Source: Micrasema longulum
Taxonomy: Eukaryota; Arthropoda; Insecta; Trichoptera; Brachycentridae
Direction of reading: 5' to 3'
DNA: 64,000 bases
Assembly: GCA_022494885.1 (NCBI GenBank)
Contig: JAGVSM010002364.1
Span: 93,417-157,416 of the forward strand
Part shown: positions 32,700-43,847 of the stretch, in pieces
How the letters are laid out: every line of letters begins with the position of its first letter
Numbering within the stretch: the stretch's first letter is position 1
Position numbers and translations under genes: made by a program
The notes under the pieces: model-generated
The model's database searches: none
Seen by the model: only the letters and a program-made list of their open reading frames with translations
What the model was told of the DNA's origin: nothing

Positions 32700-33940
32700 A
32701 TAAAAAGCCACCCAAGTAACATAAACAATGACATCAGGCTTAAATAAAACTCAAAATGGTTCCCGGCACTACACGTGACAAAAATGACACTAAATATGCC
32801 TACTGCCGACTGCAACACGGTACAAGTTGCTAGTAAATAAACATAGCATATTTTTAAAACTCAATACCTAGTTATCTCTGAAGATGGCTCCTGCAACCGC
32901 ATTCCAACCAAAATTTAACCTTCACGAAATCACACAAAAAGACGATACATATTGATGATAGTCACCAAAAATCTACGCACCTATGTATTTGCTCGTTTAA
33001 GGCAGGTAAGAAGAATTTTTATACGTATTTGTACAATATATAAAAAAAACTCTAAGATGTATCTCAACTAAATTCATATTCTATACTTATATTTATAATA
33101 TTGTGAGCTGAATAGCCCCAGTTTTCCCTCGACCTTCAACATGAATGCAGTTAATCTTCTTCCGGGCACTGCTAACCTTTTTCTCTCGATAAGTTCCAAA
33201 TTTATGACGGCAATGGCCACCACAATAATGTTAGTCCTAAAAAACGAATCATTGACTACCCCCGACTCCAATTTCCAATACATTTCCCACCCCCAGTTAG
33301 TTCCAGGCGGTAGCAATAAACATCCCTTCGATAATACCCCCGGCTGTCATCGCCGACACGATGAATATTTGTACCGAATCAAAACTTTGCCTTTACACAG
33401 AAATACACGAACTATTGCAATGAAATTTTCGCAAAACAAATATCAGAAGTAAATATGTGACACGAACAGAATTGAGATATGAATCGAAGATACATTTGCT
33501 TTACACATAATATATAATCTCAACATTTCTATAAATAAGTACATGTTAAACAGTGGCATTCAAAACTTTGTATAAACGCAAAGTACACGATGAGGTATTC
33601 AAAACGATATGAATTTATTTCCTAAATAACTATTTTCTTAAATTACTATCAAATTTTATATCGTTTATTGAATCTATTGGGAGTTTCGGTTCATAAAACG
33701 TCGAGCTACGGGAAATTGGACATAAAAACATGTTTTTTTCTTCTTCTTTTTCTTCTCCCCGCTCCTACGTCCCGGTTTATACAGGGTTGTGCCTCCTTGT
33801 ACGCAAGTGCCAAGATCTTCTGTCCTGAGTTGTCACAATGGGAACAATCTGTGCTGCCAACACCTTCTCAATAGCAGACCACCATGTTGCTAGGGTCTGC
33901 CTCTACCTCTAGTTTTAGCCGGGATGTTGAGCGCTCTTCT
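32700..33940. other. No gene recognised; two GC-richer patches
   Basis: Patches at 33100-33400 and 33740-33940 are GC-richer, and the first is open on both strands for about 80-100 codons. I found no recognisable domain. They could be decayed coding DNA or repeats. Confidence 0.25.
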
Positions 33941-33949
33941 AACTGAATA

Positions 33950-35365
33950 TTTTTTTTATTCAATTCAATTTATTTGTTTAAATATAATGTTTACATTAAA
34001 ACATACATACAATACGTACATTTAAAAAAAAAGATAATATGTACGTAGTGAAAAAAAATCATGAAAGAAACCCCTTCGGATACATGGATCATATCAATAT
34101 CCTGAGCAATGATGTTCAGCATAGCGGTAGCCCTTCCAACATGCATAACCATCGGCAAGGTGGTTCTGTATATCGGAATATGAAACAATATTTGCTGACG
34201 CTGTCTTAGGTAATTATCAGGAACATACAAACCAATACTCATCATAATCTCAGAATTATCGATCATACCGCGCAACAATCGATAAAAGCGTATGACCAAA
34301 TACACATTCTTTCTTGTCTCTAAAATGTTGTAGCCAAGCATACCCTGGAGAAACTCAGTTGAGTCGAGCCAAGGATAATACCTGCACTCTCTCATGTAGA
34401 GATATCTCTGAAACTTATTTTGGATTTTCTCTATCATAAGAGAGTACTTCAGCTCATGTGGCCTCCAAATCATGAAGCCACTCTCGAAAGGAGTTGTAAA
34501 GAGTTTTTAGTGGGTATTTAAAAAAAAACTGTCAGTACGCAGAACGAATCCTTTCATCTTCAATGCATTACCGCTAACTTTTTCCATGTGATCATGAAAT
34601 ATCAGGGTGCTCACAAATCTAACATCCATATCCTTAACATTCGATGTTTGTATCAGATTCTGGTCATTCATTTTGTAGCGAAAAAATATAGTTTTTTGGG
34701 CCGTAGTAAAAGACGTGACCGAACACTTCAAAATATAAACCCTAAGTTTGTTACGCCTTCTCCATTCACATATATTAGATATGTCTACTTTAAAAATACA
34801 AAAATCTTCCAAAGTTGTCACCTTTAAGAAAAGTTTTAAGTCATCCGCAAATAACAGAAAACGCGAGTTCAAAATTCCATTTTTAATATTATTAATGAAA
34901 ATAAAGAACAAAAATGGACGAAGATTAAAAGCCTTGCGGGACACCCGAGAATGTATAAAAACACTCTGACGCAAATAGACCGTAGAAGACGTATAAATTT
35001 ATATTTTCTAGATAGTTTGTCATTAATTTTAACATACCATCTGAGAAACCGATCTCATACAGCTTTTGAAATAAAACATCATGGTCGACAGTATCAAAGG
35101 CCTTGACGAAGTCATTATATGAACAGTCTACCTGATGTTATGCGTCTAGAGCTTCCGTGACGTAGTTTGTGAAAATCATAAGATTGGTTTCAAGCGATTG
35201 GCCTTTCCTGAACCCATGTTGTTCATCAATAATGATTGGTTCTACTCGGGAAGTGACAATTCTACAAATAATCATTTTAAATACCTTTGCTAGTGCAGAA
35301 AAAACAGCGACAGGTCGGTAATTTACTATGGGTGACTTGGATTTATTCTTAGTAATAGTCCTCAT
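33950..35365 (-). mobile_element. Jockey-like non-LTR retrotransposon, 5'-truncated
   Basis: On the minus strand, from 35365: SPIVNYRPVAVFSALAKVFK (RT motif 1), IDEQHGFRKGQSLETNLMIF (motif 2), then in another frame YNDFVKAFDTVDHDVLFQKL (motif A with catalytic Asp), FSGVPQG (motif B), and after a frameshift at that motif NLRPFLFFIFINNIKNG and LLFADDLKLF (motif C; FADD codons at 34840-34851). The downstream frame (34473-33991) carries the usual C-terminal RYLYMRECRY... KNVYLVIRFYRLLRGMIDN region. The tail near 33950-33985 is A/T simple repeat. The endonuclease domain and ORF1 are missing. Three frameshifts or stops make it inactive. Confidence 0.8.
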
Positions 35366-35369
35366 CTAT

Positions 35370-35700
35370 GCGCATGATGTGACCATACTGCTTTCTTTTA
35401 GTTTTTCAGCTATCGATGCAACTTTGAACGTCCCTCTGATATACTCGTCGTGGATCCTGTCTATGCGCGTAACGCCACCTGCCCAGCGCAACATTTTTAT
35501 TTCAGTTGTATGCAGCTGCTGTTCGTACTTTTTTCATATTGTTCAACATTCTTCACCATACAACATTTCAGGTCTTACCACTATTTTGTACACTTTGTCT
35601 TTGGTTTGAATAGTTTTTTGTCGCTAAGTACGCCAAAAAGAGATCTCCACTTTAATTATGCTGCATTGGTACGATAGTAAACATATTCATCTACACTGTG
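35370..35700 (-). mobile_element. RTE-like fragment adjoining the Jockey-like copy
   Basis: The minus strand contains GVTRIDRIHDEYIRGTFKVA, SIAEKLKESSMVTSCA and, in other frames, NVEQYEKSTNSSCIQLK; the 'GVTR.DRI.DEYIRG.fkVa.I..Kl.es' block is RTE-specific. It differs in sequence from the copies at 20510 and 25150. It directly adjoins the 5' break of the Jockey-like element. Confidence 0.65.
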
Positions 35701-35734
35701 AAAAATAAAAAAAAATACTTTCCAAAACGCCGAA

Positions 35735-35960
35735 TGAATCTCATCCACGTTATAAAGGTTTCAGCTCTTTTACTTCACAAAACTCAACAGATTGAAGATT
35801 TGAGGAAATGTGGATGTTCAAACGTGGGCAGAATGGTGGATGTTACACAGTGTGTAAAGTGGCCACTTAAACCAGCCAATGACAGGTCATAAGCCTTGTT
35901 AATGCCTAGACTTCCATATTCCCTTCTAAAAAATGTTTTCCCTCTCTTTTGAAATAAATT
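35735..35960 (-). mobile_element. Family M copy
   Basis: 'tttcagctcttttacttcac', 'agattgaagatttgaggaaa', 'atgttacacagtgtgtaaag', 'ccaatgacaggtcataagcc' and 'ttccctctctt' in the minus-strand order of family M. Confidence 0.7.
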
Positions 35961-36060
35961 TAAAAACGGAAATAACGGTACTTGTATTTAAATCACCTTT
36001 AATTAATACTATTACTCAATGGAAAAAAGGAATTAAAAGGGAAAAATAAAAGGGGAGAGA

Positions 36061-36420
36061 TTAAGTAAATGAAATAAGATGTTTTTTTAAAAGTGATTTA
36101 AACAGATATATTGTAGTAACATCTTTGTTTGTGGATGAGAAAAAATTCCACAGCCAAGCCGTATGGATACTAGATGAGTAAGAGAAGAAAGAGGAATTAT
36201 GAATGAGTATTAAGATGGTGCTTTGAGATTTAGAACGAAGAAGTAAACCATAAACTGATGAGCGTTGAAATTTTTCACGGAGGTATATAGGTGCGTTAGG
36301 ACTATGAAGTACAGTAAACAAAAGAGATAGATATGCTTCAATAGGAGTGCTTATGTAGTGCTCTATGCACTTCTGGGTATATGCCGATAGGTAAATGACT
36401 ATAATGATAAAAGAGAACAT
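36061..36420 (-). pseudogene. Non-LTR C-terminal fragment
   Basis: Open minus-strand frame: LLFTVLHSPNAPIYLREKFQ, RSSVYGLLLRSKSQSTILIL, IHNSSFFSYSSSIHTAWLWN and SLLKKHLISFT. 'LF.vLhs..aP.YL.e.F...R......lW..FS........FK..LK.hL' is a common insect non-LTR C-terminal pattern. A second copy of the same family is on the plus strand at 43848-44190 with the same FTVLHSPNAPIY block. Confidence 0.65.
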
Positions 36421-36424
36421 GTGT

Positions 36425-36540
36425 TTTCAAAATAAGCTTCCGTCAAATACATATAATAGGTCATGATTTTTATCTTTTGAAATCAGTAAGAAAAACAATT
36501 TAATGACTTAATCAATTGACGAGAAAAATATCTTAATTGC
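36425..36540 (-). repeat. Repeat shared with 40978-41070
   Basis: The minus-strand reading 'gtcaattgattaagtcatta', 'aattgtttttcttactgatt' and 'gacggaagctta' is found on the plus strand at 40978-41070 with few changes. It may be the upstream part of the non-LTR family at 36061. Confidence 0.5.
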
Positions 36541-36639
36541 GTTAAATTCAGTTGAAATAAAAAGAAAGAGCCTTGAGTCAGTTTTATTGTGGGCAATAAA
36601 TTCAGTAGTAAAATACGAACGTACCCACTATGTTTCAAT

Positions 36640-37970
36640 CAATAGTCACGTGAAAATTCTCAACTCGCTTTCGCGTGCCTTCTTTACTCTTACAGCATGA
36701 TTTTCTCTGGTCCATATCGAGCAGAGTGAGGTAAGCGTTAAAGCGTTCTTACTTCCGGTGTATAGCAGGAAGGAAGGTGATGATAGATGGTGGTTCAAAA
36801 TACAGCGAAATGCTACTGGATGAGAGGCCATTCCGATACGGAACACTCTTCTACATTTTATCGGTTTTAGCGCCTTTATGCACGTTTTTTCTAGGTTATG
36901 TCACGAACAAGCTTACCTTCGAATTAATGGCGGATCGATAATTCCGCAAAGTAATGTTACAGCACCCATTTATTTATTTAGGAACACCAATCTTCAACCA
37001 GAAAAGATTACAGGGAGTAGCTTTTGTTGTTGGGTTGAATCTCAATGGAAATAACTTGTTTCTATTGTTGCTTTTGTTACAAAATAAAACTCCATTAATT
37101 CACCATTTAAGAATGTATATTCAATGCCGTATTTTCTTTGTTGTATTAACACAAAGTAATTACATATTTATGTTCAATTCCAAATACAATCAGTTCATAA
37201 TTAACAATACACAATAAACACTCTTTAGTTGTGACACAAATTATGAAATTACGAATATCTTTATTTAAACGCTTGTAACTTTAATGAATGAATCTGGAAA
37301 AAAAAATTAATTGTTACCACAAACACGATTTCACGAATAATAAAATAACTTTGTAATAATATAATTTTGCAAAGTTTCCAATCGTCAGTCTACACTGGCT
37401 CAGAAACAAGTTTGGAGAAATTGATAGATTTCGTTTTCCAATGATGGTTTTAAGATTAAAAATTCCTACCGAGATAAAATAACAAAAACTCTTTGTATTT
37501 TACTTACCTGTACTTAAATAATACCTATTGTTTACTTTCTTTATCTTCTAAAAGTGTTGGTTTTTGTTAATATTTTATTATGCACCTACCTGATTTAACG
37601 GAATATTATATATTTATTTATGTATGTCTTTAAACCATGTTGTAATTCGATTTTAAAAAAGAAATAATTTATATTTATTAGATACACAATTATTAGACCT
37701 ACTTTTGTAACAAAACGCTTGAATTGTAATTGTGTACCTATCATTTTAAAGCCCTCTGGTCGTATATAATAAACATTATTGAATTAAAAATTAATCAATA
37801 ATAAATATAAAAAACGACGTAATGAACAAGTTTTTTGAAAAAGGATTGGACTCAAATAAATATGTATTCAACAAAACAACAAATAAAATAAAATGTGACA
37901 ATTTTTATACATAAAATAATCAAGGGTGACGTTTAAAAAAATCTAATTTAACCAACAACGTCACACATAT
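36640..37970. other. No gene recognised
   Basis: An open minus-strand stretch at 36646-36846 (VAFRCILNHHLSSPSFLLYT...) is GC-richer but unassigned. The rest is AT-rich. Confidence 0.25.
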
Positions 37971-37978
37971 TTAAATCG

Positions 37979-38110
37979 GGTTGTGGTCGTGGTCACACTG
38001 GCTAGTGTCTCGGCCTTACGACTCAAATTTTTATGGTTCGAGTCCCACTCTGCCCTAACTTGATTCTCATTTTTTAATAGGGAGTTATTAACAACGCGTT
38101 GAAAATAGCC
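37979..38110 (+). mobile_element. SINE family S2
   Basis: 'ggttgtggtcgtggtcacac', 'tggctagtgtctcggcctta', B-box 'ggttcgagtcccactctgcc', 'taacttgattctcattt' and 'acaacgcgttgaaaatagcc'. Carries a short extra 'gtggtcac' in the head. Confidence 0.75.
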
Positions 38111-38203
38111 TACAAAATAAAATATTTTAATAAGAACGCAAATATTTCTTTTTCTAAAAAATGTTTAAAAAAATATAAATCTAGGGACAAAAAAATGAAA
38201 TAT

Positions 38204-38400
38204 TACCAATAAGGAGAATAACAGGAGATGATTCTCAAAACTTATCGTACAAGAGATTAAAGATGGACAATGAGTTACCTGAAGAAATAAAAGAAATTGG
38301 ATACATGAAAATATTAAAAATTAATTTGATAAAACATGTGCTTGAGAAATTTTGATAAAAAATTCTAATGTTATTGAAAGTTTGTATTAGTTCTTAAGAT
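38204..38400 (+). pseudogene. Possible non-LTR 3' scrap
   Basis: Plus-strand peptide NELPEEIKEI and a downstream stretch similar to 2386-2530; weak. Confidence 0.3.
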
Positions 38401-38539
38401 GTTATGAACGAACTAAATTAACCATAAATAAATAATTTTATTATAACTCGACAAACGTACTATCTAACAAGTTAAAAAATACGGTGAAATAGTTAACAAC
38501 ATTTGAAATGTATATTTATTATTCTAAAACTATTTCATC

Positions 38540-39122
38540 GCCTTTAAAGTACTCCCCTCTCAATACAATACCTTCATGCTAACGTTTTTTTTCAAATCCT
38601 TGACACAATTGTTAAGGTACATTTTCGGAATGGCCTTTGAAGCGCGCAGCGATTCGGTTTTTATCTCTTCAATCGTGTCAAAACGGTGTCCTCGTAGCGG
38701 TCTCTTTAATTTAGAGAACAGCCAGAAGTCACACGGTGCTAAATTAGGCAAATACGATGGTTGTGGAATGATGTGAGTTGATTTTTTTGACAAATAGTCC
38801 CGAAGCCCCAATGCCGTGTTAAATAGTGCTTTATCGTGGTGCAAAAACCTAGAATTCTCTGCCCATAATTCTGATCTCTTTTTGCAAATAGCTTCACGTA
38901 AACGTTGCATAAAACTCGAATAATACTATTTGCTACCATTTTGGCCTGGCAAAAGGATTTCATAATGCACCACACCACAATTATCGAAGAAAACAGTTAA
39001 AATGATCTTGATTTGTGAACGACGTCAGCGCAATCTTTCCGGTCTTAACTCACCTTTTGCACGGTATTCGCTGGTTCGTTTATTTGTTTCTGAGTGCATG
39101 CATAGATATGTGATCTTACTCC
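38540..39122 (-). pseudogene. Mariner transposase, C-terminal half (split)
   Basis: On the minus strand: HSETNKRTSEYRAKGELRPE, a stop, RRSQIKIILTVFFDNCGVVH (second catalytic Asp in VFFD), YEILLPGQNG, a frameshift, RLREAICKKRSELW, RFLHHDKALFNTALGLRDYL, PQPSYLPNLAPCDFWLFSKL (third catalytic Asp in APCD) and KRPLRGHRFDTIEEIKTESL. This follows the mariner family order with D34D-type spacing in the last motif. The N-terminal half lies at 39830-40290 in the same orientation. The L2-like element at 39123-39829 separates them. Dead copy: stops, frameshift and (in the other half) a changed first catalytic residue. Confidence 0.88.
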
Positions 39123-39829
39123 TGTACAAATGTTAAACTACTGGGGGTTCATTTAAATTCGGATCTTTCTTTTCTTTCTCAGGTCAATTAAATGGTAAGT
39201 GCTGATTTATTCCATCTCCGACAGATCAAACCCGTGCGGAAAAATATTCCTATAGACGCAACTAAAGCTCTTGTAAATGCTTATGTCGTTTTGCGTCTAG
39301 ATGACTGTAATGGAATATATGCAAATCTCCCAAAATATCGATCTTATAAATTTCAATCTGTTTTCAATGCAGCAGCAAGGCTTATTGCGGGAGTAAAAAA
39401 ATATTTTCACATATCACAACATCTTCGAGATTTGCTCTGGTTAAAAATGCCAGAGATTACGAAATACGAGCTTTGCTGGACAGCATTAAAATCTTTTCAT
39501 AAAATGGTTACAAAATATCTATCAGACCTTTGCATTAGGAAAAATACATGTCAAAAAAAAACTTCTCTTAGATCAGCATTTGATTCAGGCAGATGAAAAC
39601 TTGTTGAAATGCAGCGCTCCCCAAACACCAGGTTCGGAAATTGTGCTTTTGCCGTTGCCGGCCCCTCTGCCTGGAACCAACTGCCTTCAAACTTACAAAT
39701 CATTGACAGTCTTAGTCAGTTCAGATCCCAACTCAAATTTCACTTTTTTAGTTTATCATACCTTCAATTTTAAATCAGAAAATATAAAATCTTAGTTTAG
39801 TTCAGCCAATTATTATTATTATTATTTAA
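39123..39829 (+). mobile_element. L2/CR1-like element inserted in the mariner
   Basis: Plus strand: KLLGVHLNSDLSFLSQVN, stop, LFHLRQIKPVRKNIPIDATK, ALVNAYVVLRLDDCNGIYAN, FQSVFNAAARLIAGVKKYFH, LLWLKMPEITKYELCWTALK, then after a frameshift near 39590 RFGNCAFAVAGPSAWNQLPS and NLQIIDSLSQFRSQLKFHFF. It is the same protein type as 6829-7862, here on the plus strand. 5'-truncated, with an (ATT)n tail at 39810-39829. It is flanked by TCTTA on both sides (left ..gatcttac, right ..gtcttat), consistent with a short target duplication within the mariner. Confidence 0.85.
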
Positions 39830-40290
39830 GTCTTATTTCCAGTTATCATGCATTATATTTTATCTTGATAGTCAGAAATCATTGTTTCACAGACTTCAAC
39901 GCGACGCTGTTTTTCCAAAAAAATTAGTATTTTTGGCACCAAACAAGATTTCACTATTTTCAGGCACAAAACAGCATTTAAAACGTCCTGGACTGATCTA
40001 AACGAAATCTTAACACTGTTAACAAGGCCTTTTAATATCAATTGATGATTTTTGAGCATAATTTTTTTCTATTTCTTTGAAATATTGTTCATCAGTTAAT
40101 GTTGATGATCGTCTTAGGTGATATTTGTCTTCATCGCTTTTTCTGCCATCTTCAAATTGTTTATAGGTTCTACTGGTAAAAAAATTTTTGTGTTTCTTTA
40201 GCAGAAATTTCATGTTCACGAAACACGTGCGTAACTATTGGACAAATGCAGGTACTGACATAGGGTTTGACACATATGTCAGTGATAGTA
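39830..40290 (-). pseudogene. Mariner transposase, N-terminal half (split)
   Basis: Minus strand: KHKNFFTSRTYKQFEDGRKS and DEDKYHLRRSSTLTDEQYFK (compare F..GR.SveD..R.GRPstst.eN in mariner), then in another frame VKISFRSVQDVLNAVLCLKI, VKSCLVPKILIFLEKQRRVE and VCETMISDYQDKI, followed by a stop and CMITGNKT. The last block corresponds to 'CMITGDETW' of mariners, with the first catalytic Asp changed to Asn. The match stops exactly where the L2-like tail begins and resumes at 39122. Confidence 0.8.
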
Positions 40291-40294
40291 CTAA

Positions 40295-40975
40295 TAACAA
40301 TAAAAAAATATTTGCCAGAATCAGTGAGCCCGCGTATTATAAATTTTAAAAATCGCTTTACTTTTTGACGACAGAAGTATATAAAAGAGATAAAAAATGT
40401 CTCCGTGGCGTTTATATAATATTATAAAAACATAATTGAACAAAAACCTTTGTAGAAATTCAAATTTAGTACTTTCAATGATATAACTTAGTAAGAGTAA
40501 CAAAATACCGCTGTTTTTGTGTCATAATGCACGTTCGTTAATAATATTATTTCAATAAATTTTGTCGAGCTTCGGAAGATATCAAAATTTATTTATCGAA
40601 AGGTGATTTATAGGAAAATTATACTTATTTTCTCCCATTATGGCACACTGCTTCGAGATATGTGTGCAACTTTGGCTCCCTATTCATGGAAAAACACAAA
40701 TCTATTTTAGGAGACTCATTTCTGACACTAGAAAAAAAAATATTTTTATTGAACTCAAAACAGGAAAAACAGAAAAGTGAAGTGATAAAAGTCATTATTT
40801 CACTGCATTGGTACTCCAATAAGAAAATTCTTTTTTTTTTTTGTAATAAAAAAAAAAACATTTTGATACAAAAAAAACAGGTTTGTTCGTATTTCACAAC
40901 TGAATTATTTGCCTACAATCAAACCGACTGAAGGTTTTTTCCTATTTCTACTAAACTTAAAGCAATAAAGATACT
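40295..40975. other. AT-rich region, no gene
   Basis: Open frames here are A/T-driven (runs of Lys, Phe and Ile) and overlap on both strands; not supported as genes. Confidence 0.3.
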
Positions 40976-40977
40976 TT

Positions 40978-41070
40978 TTTGGTCAATTGATTAAGTCATT
41001 AAATTGTTTTTCTTACTGATTTTAAAAGAAAAAAATCACTACCTTCATTTGACAAAAGCTTAATTTAAAA
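40978..41070 (+). repeat. Repeat shared with 36425-36540
   Basis: See the copy at 36425; opposite orientation. Confidence 0.5.
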
Positions 41071-41099
41071 GTCTATTTATTTAGCACTTTATATACATA

Positions 41100-41377
41100 T
41101 TCAATTCATATATTCATAAGGACGGGCATATTGCCTTAAGGCAATTTCTTCCTACCTACCCAAACCGTTCAATTTGAAAAGATTACAAGTATATGGACAT
41201 ATTGAATCTTACAATTTTATACAAAATGAAAAACAAAGATTAACAAAACAAAAAAATTAACACTATACTATGAAGAGAGGAGAGGGGATGGGAAGGAAAG
41301 AGAAAGGATAAAGCCCTTGAGGTGATTTTCACTAAAATGGCGCTACATAAATTATCCAAACATTATTATTATTATTA
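41100..41377 (+). mobile_element. L2-like 3' end, plus strand
   Basis: 'cccttgaggtgattttcact', 'aaaatggcgctacataaatt' and 'atcca' plus an (ATT)n tail correspond to the 3' end of the 6829-7862 element read on its coding strand. Only the 3' UTR remains. It abuts tail-to-tail with the next element. Confidence 0.55.
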
Positions 41378-42245
41378 TAAAGGAACAACTTTATTATTAA
41401 GATAGTGACATTTTAATCTTGACGTAAATGTAAATAAAGTTGGGGCGTGTCTAACATTAGTGAGTAGATTATTCCAGAATTTAGCAGCTACTACTGTGAA
41501 ACAGGGGACAAGTAAATTAGAGCAATAAAAGGGTATTAAAAGGGTTCTCTCGTTACTAGAACGAAGAGATAGTTCGTGTTGTGATAGAGGTTGGAAGAGC
41601 TCTCTCAGATAAACGGGCGAAATTATATTATTTAAAATATTGTGAAAAAGTGATCGAATGTGAATGTTTCTTCTATGCCTGATACTTAGCCAGTGTAGTT
41701 ACGTGCGATATTAAGTTATGTGTTTGAATTTGCGAAGGTCGAAGAAATAATCAAGTTATTCAGAGCTAGCATCTGGATAACATACATCTGCATAGTCAAG
41801 AAGTGGAAGAAGTAAGCTCTGGACTAATGTTTTCTTTACATTAATTAGCAAGAAATTCTGTAATCTTTTAAGTGAAAGCAAACTGCCATACAGTTAACGA
41901 CTAACTTCGTTAACCTGATTGTGCCACCTTAAATACTTCTGAATGATAATACCTAAGTTTTCAACTGAAGTAATGAATGGAATTTCTGTAACATCTATTT
42001 TGAAAAGAGGAAGTGTGGAAACTTCACTTTTGAATATATTTTTTTACCACCAACAAATACAATTTGGGTTTTTGTTGGATTTATGAGAAGTCCATGTTTT
42101 TTTGTCAATGAAGAGATATAATTGAGTGCAAGTGACATTATTACATGTGTTTCAACAATGTCAACGGGTTCGAAATGAATATACAATTGCAAATCATCGA
42201 CATATAAATTATACGTACTGGGGAGGTTTTTTGTCTGATGTCTGT
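41363..42245 (-). mobile_element. L2/CR1-like element, minus strand, 5'-truncated
   Basis: Minus strand from 42225: YVDDLQLYIHFEPVDIVETH (catalytic YVDD), LALNYISSLTKKHGLLINPT, KTQIVFVGG, then through several frameshifts HELSLRSSNERTLLIPFYCS and FTVVAAKFWNNLLTNVRHAP, the usual LWN-LP-type closing region. A TAA-type tail at 41363-41378 is shared with, or abuts, the (ATT)n tail of the opposite element. Confidence 0.75.
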
Positions 42246-42454
42246 TTTTTGTCTGTTTGAAGTCCTCTTTTTCTTTTAAAATAATAATAATTTACCTACC
42301 CGCACCCAAAAGTGCGTAAAGCACCGCATTGGCACTCCAATTGTAGCATATTTGAACAGTCTGTGATCAGTCTGACCACTTAAGAATCAAGTAATATTGA
42401 AGTGCTGAGCCACATTTAAAACCGATATTTCACGATCACAGCCAGAAATTAGAT

Positions 42455-42668
42455 AATAAAACAATAATGTTTGAGTATGTCCAAATGCTTGCAGACTGGC
42501 TGGATTTTCTCCCTAGGGAGTTTCTCCCCAGGAAGAAAATCCAGCCAGTCTACGTGTCTAGTGGCCACTTAAACCAGCCAATGACAGGTCATAAGCCCTG
42601 TAAATGCCTAGACCTCTATATTCTCTTCTCAAAAACGTTTTCCCTTTCTGTTGAAATAGATTATAATA
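42455..42668 (-). mobile_element. Family M copy, subfamily B, deleted
   Basis: 'aatgtttgagtatgtccaaa', 'tgcttgcagactggctggat' and 'ttctccctagggag' are followed at once by the inverted 'ctccccaggaagaaaatcca', 'gccagtct', making a small terminal palindrome, then 'ccaatgacaggtcataagcc' and 'ttccctttctgttg'. Confidence 0.7.
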
Positions 42669-42769
42669 GTATAAAATGAATACAACATTAGTAATTAAAA
42701 AATAAAAGTTTTTTGAGCAATAAAACAAAAATAAAAAAAGTCAAATTACTAAATAATACCTATATTTAT

Positions 42770-42955
42770 TGAAATCATCATCATCAGTTGGTTGGAAGAA
42801 GTTGCCATTTGGCAATAAATCCACCAATGCACAATTAAAAATTATGTCTAACATGTTAAATAAAGAAATAAAAAATGTAACAAAAACGCTGCAACGAGTG
42901 TACCAAGGCAGTTCCCAATGCACTGTTACGACAAAGTGATAGATAGGAGACCGGT
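42770..42955 (+). mobile_element. Non-LTR 3' UTR scrap
   Basis: 'ttggaagaagttgccatttg', 'gcaataaatccaccaatgca' recurs at 44520-44575 ('ttggaagaaatttccatttg', 'gcaatacgcccaccaatgta'). This looks like the conserved 3' UTR of a non-LTR family; no coding part is attached. Confidence 0.4.
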
Positions 42956-43067
42956 AATCGATACAAGCTACTTCCTGTCCCGAAAAGTTATATCGTTTTT
43001 AGGGAAACATTTTATAACTGAACGACAAAAATAATTAATTTGGTAATTGATTTATTCCTAATAGCAT

Positions 43068-43105
43068 GTTTGCAAAGCCGCGGGTAAAAGCTTGTATTAT
43101 ATAAT
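43068..43105 (+). repeat. Lepidopteran-type repeat terminus
   Basis: 'gcaaagccgcgggtaaaagc' followed by 'ttgtattatat'. I associate 'gccgcgggtaaaagctagt' ends with common lepidopteran repeats; a partial second one is at 62012 (aagccgcgggtag). Recognition from memory, not a search. Confidence 0.4.
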
Positions 43106-43384
43106 TTTATTAAATAATTTATTTAAAAAATATATTTTTATATCACATTCTAGAGTTTTCGTTTCATGAGAAGCCATTCGACCCTTTTTATTTCGAATTT
43201 TTCATTCGAGTGTTCCGTGAGTCCACTTTGTGGAGATTATAAGTGCTCTATTATTCATCAGCACTCTTTGATGGAGTTTGGGGTAAAAATGGATAATACA
43301 GTAATTAAATATTAAATAAGGGCGAGAATATTAAACAAAATTTCTAAAAAACTTTCCCGTGTCTCAGTTCCAATAAGAAGATTT

Positions 43385-43720
43385 TCAATCCCATGAAAAA
43401 TTCACAGAGCACATAATATATTTATAATCTGGGCTGGTTCGATACCGTTCTACCAGGAGAGCAAGAAAATGCTGGATGATAGAGCATGCTGTCAATTTGC
43501 GACGGAATTCGAAGTCAATTATTAATCGTCTCCTGGGAAAAACCCTTAACCAGATTTTTCGTGTCCAAATCCCCAGAAATATCGTCTTGGAAATGTAAAC
43601 TCGTTTGCAGGCCATAAATAATTCAGCTAACTTAACTTTTTTCGGTTTTACAACATTTCGTAGGAAAAACGGGTCATTTAAATAAAGCTGTGTAATCAAA
43701 TAAAAAATAATTATCTCCAT
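43385..43720 (-). other. Unrecognised 111-codon open frame
   Basis: The minus strand is open for 111 codons, basic and hydrophobic (VKLAELFMACKRVYISKTIF, WTRKIWLRVFPRRRLIIDFE). Its middle part is GC-richer than the flanks. I recognise no domain; it might be a decayed retroelement end. Confidence 0.2.
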
Positions 43721-43847
43721 TTATCATTTTTTAAATTCTGACAATTGAATCGATGATTATTAAAAAACGCTTTCGGAAATAAATGTTAATTTAGAGGTAA
43801 TAATGAGAAAACTGTATTTCACCTAATATAACCTTTAGATTACGCTG

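Noticed and set aside
33074..33452. Overlapping open frames of 80 (minus) and 103 (plus) codons
   Set aside because: Somewhat gene-like composition, but no motif recognised and no splice or promoter context; noted only as an unassigned patch.
40625..40931. Overlapping 90-codon frames on both strands
   Set aside because: Poly-A and poly-T tracts produce Lys/Phe-rich frames; no recognisable content.
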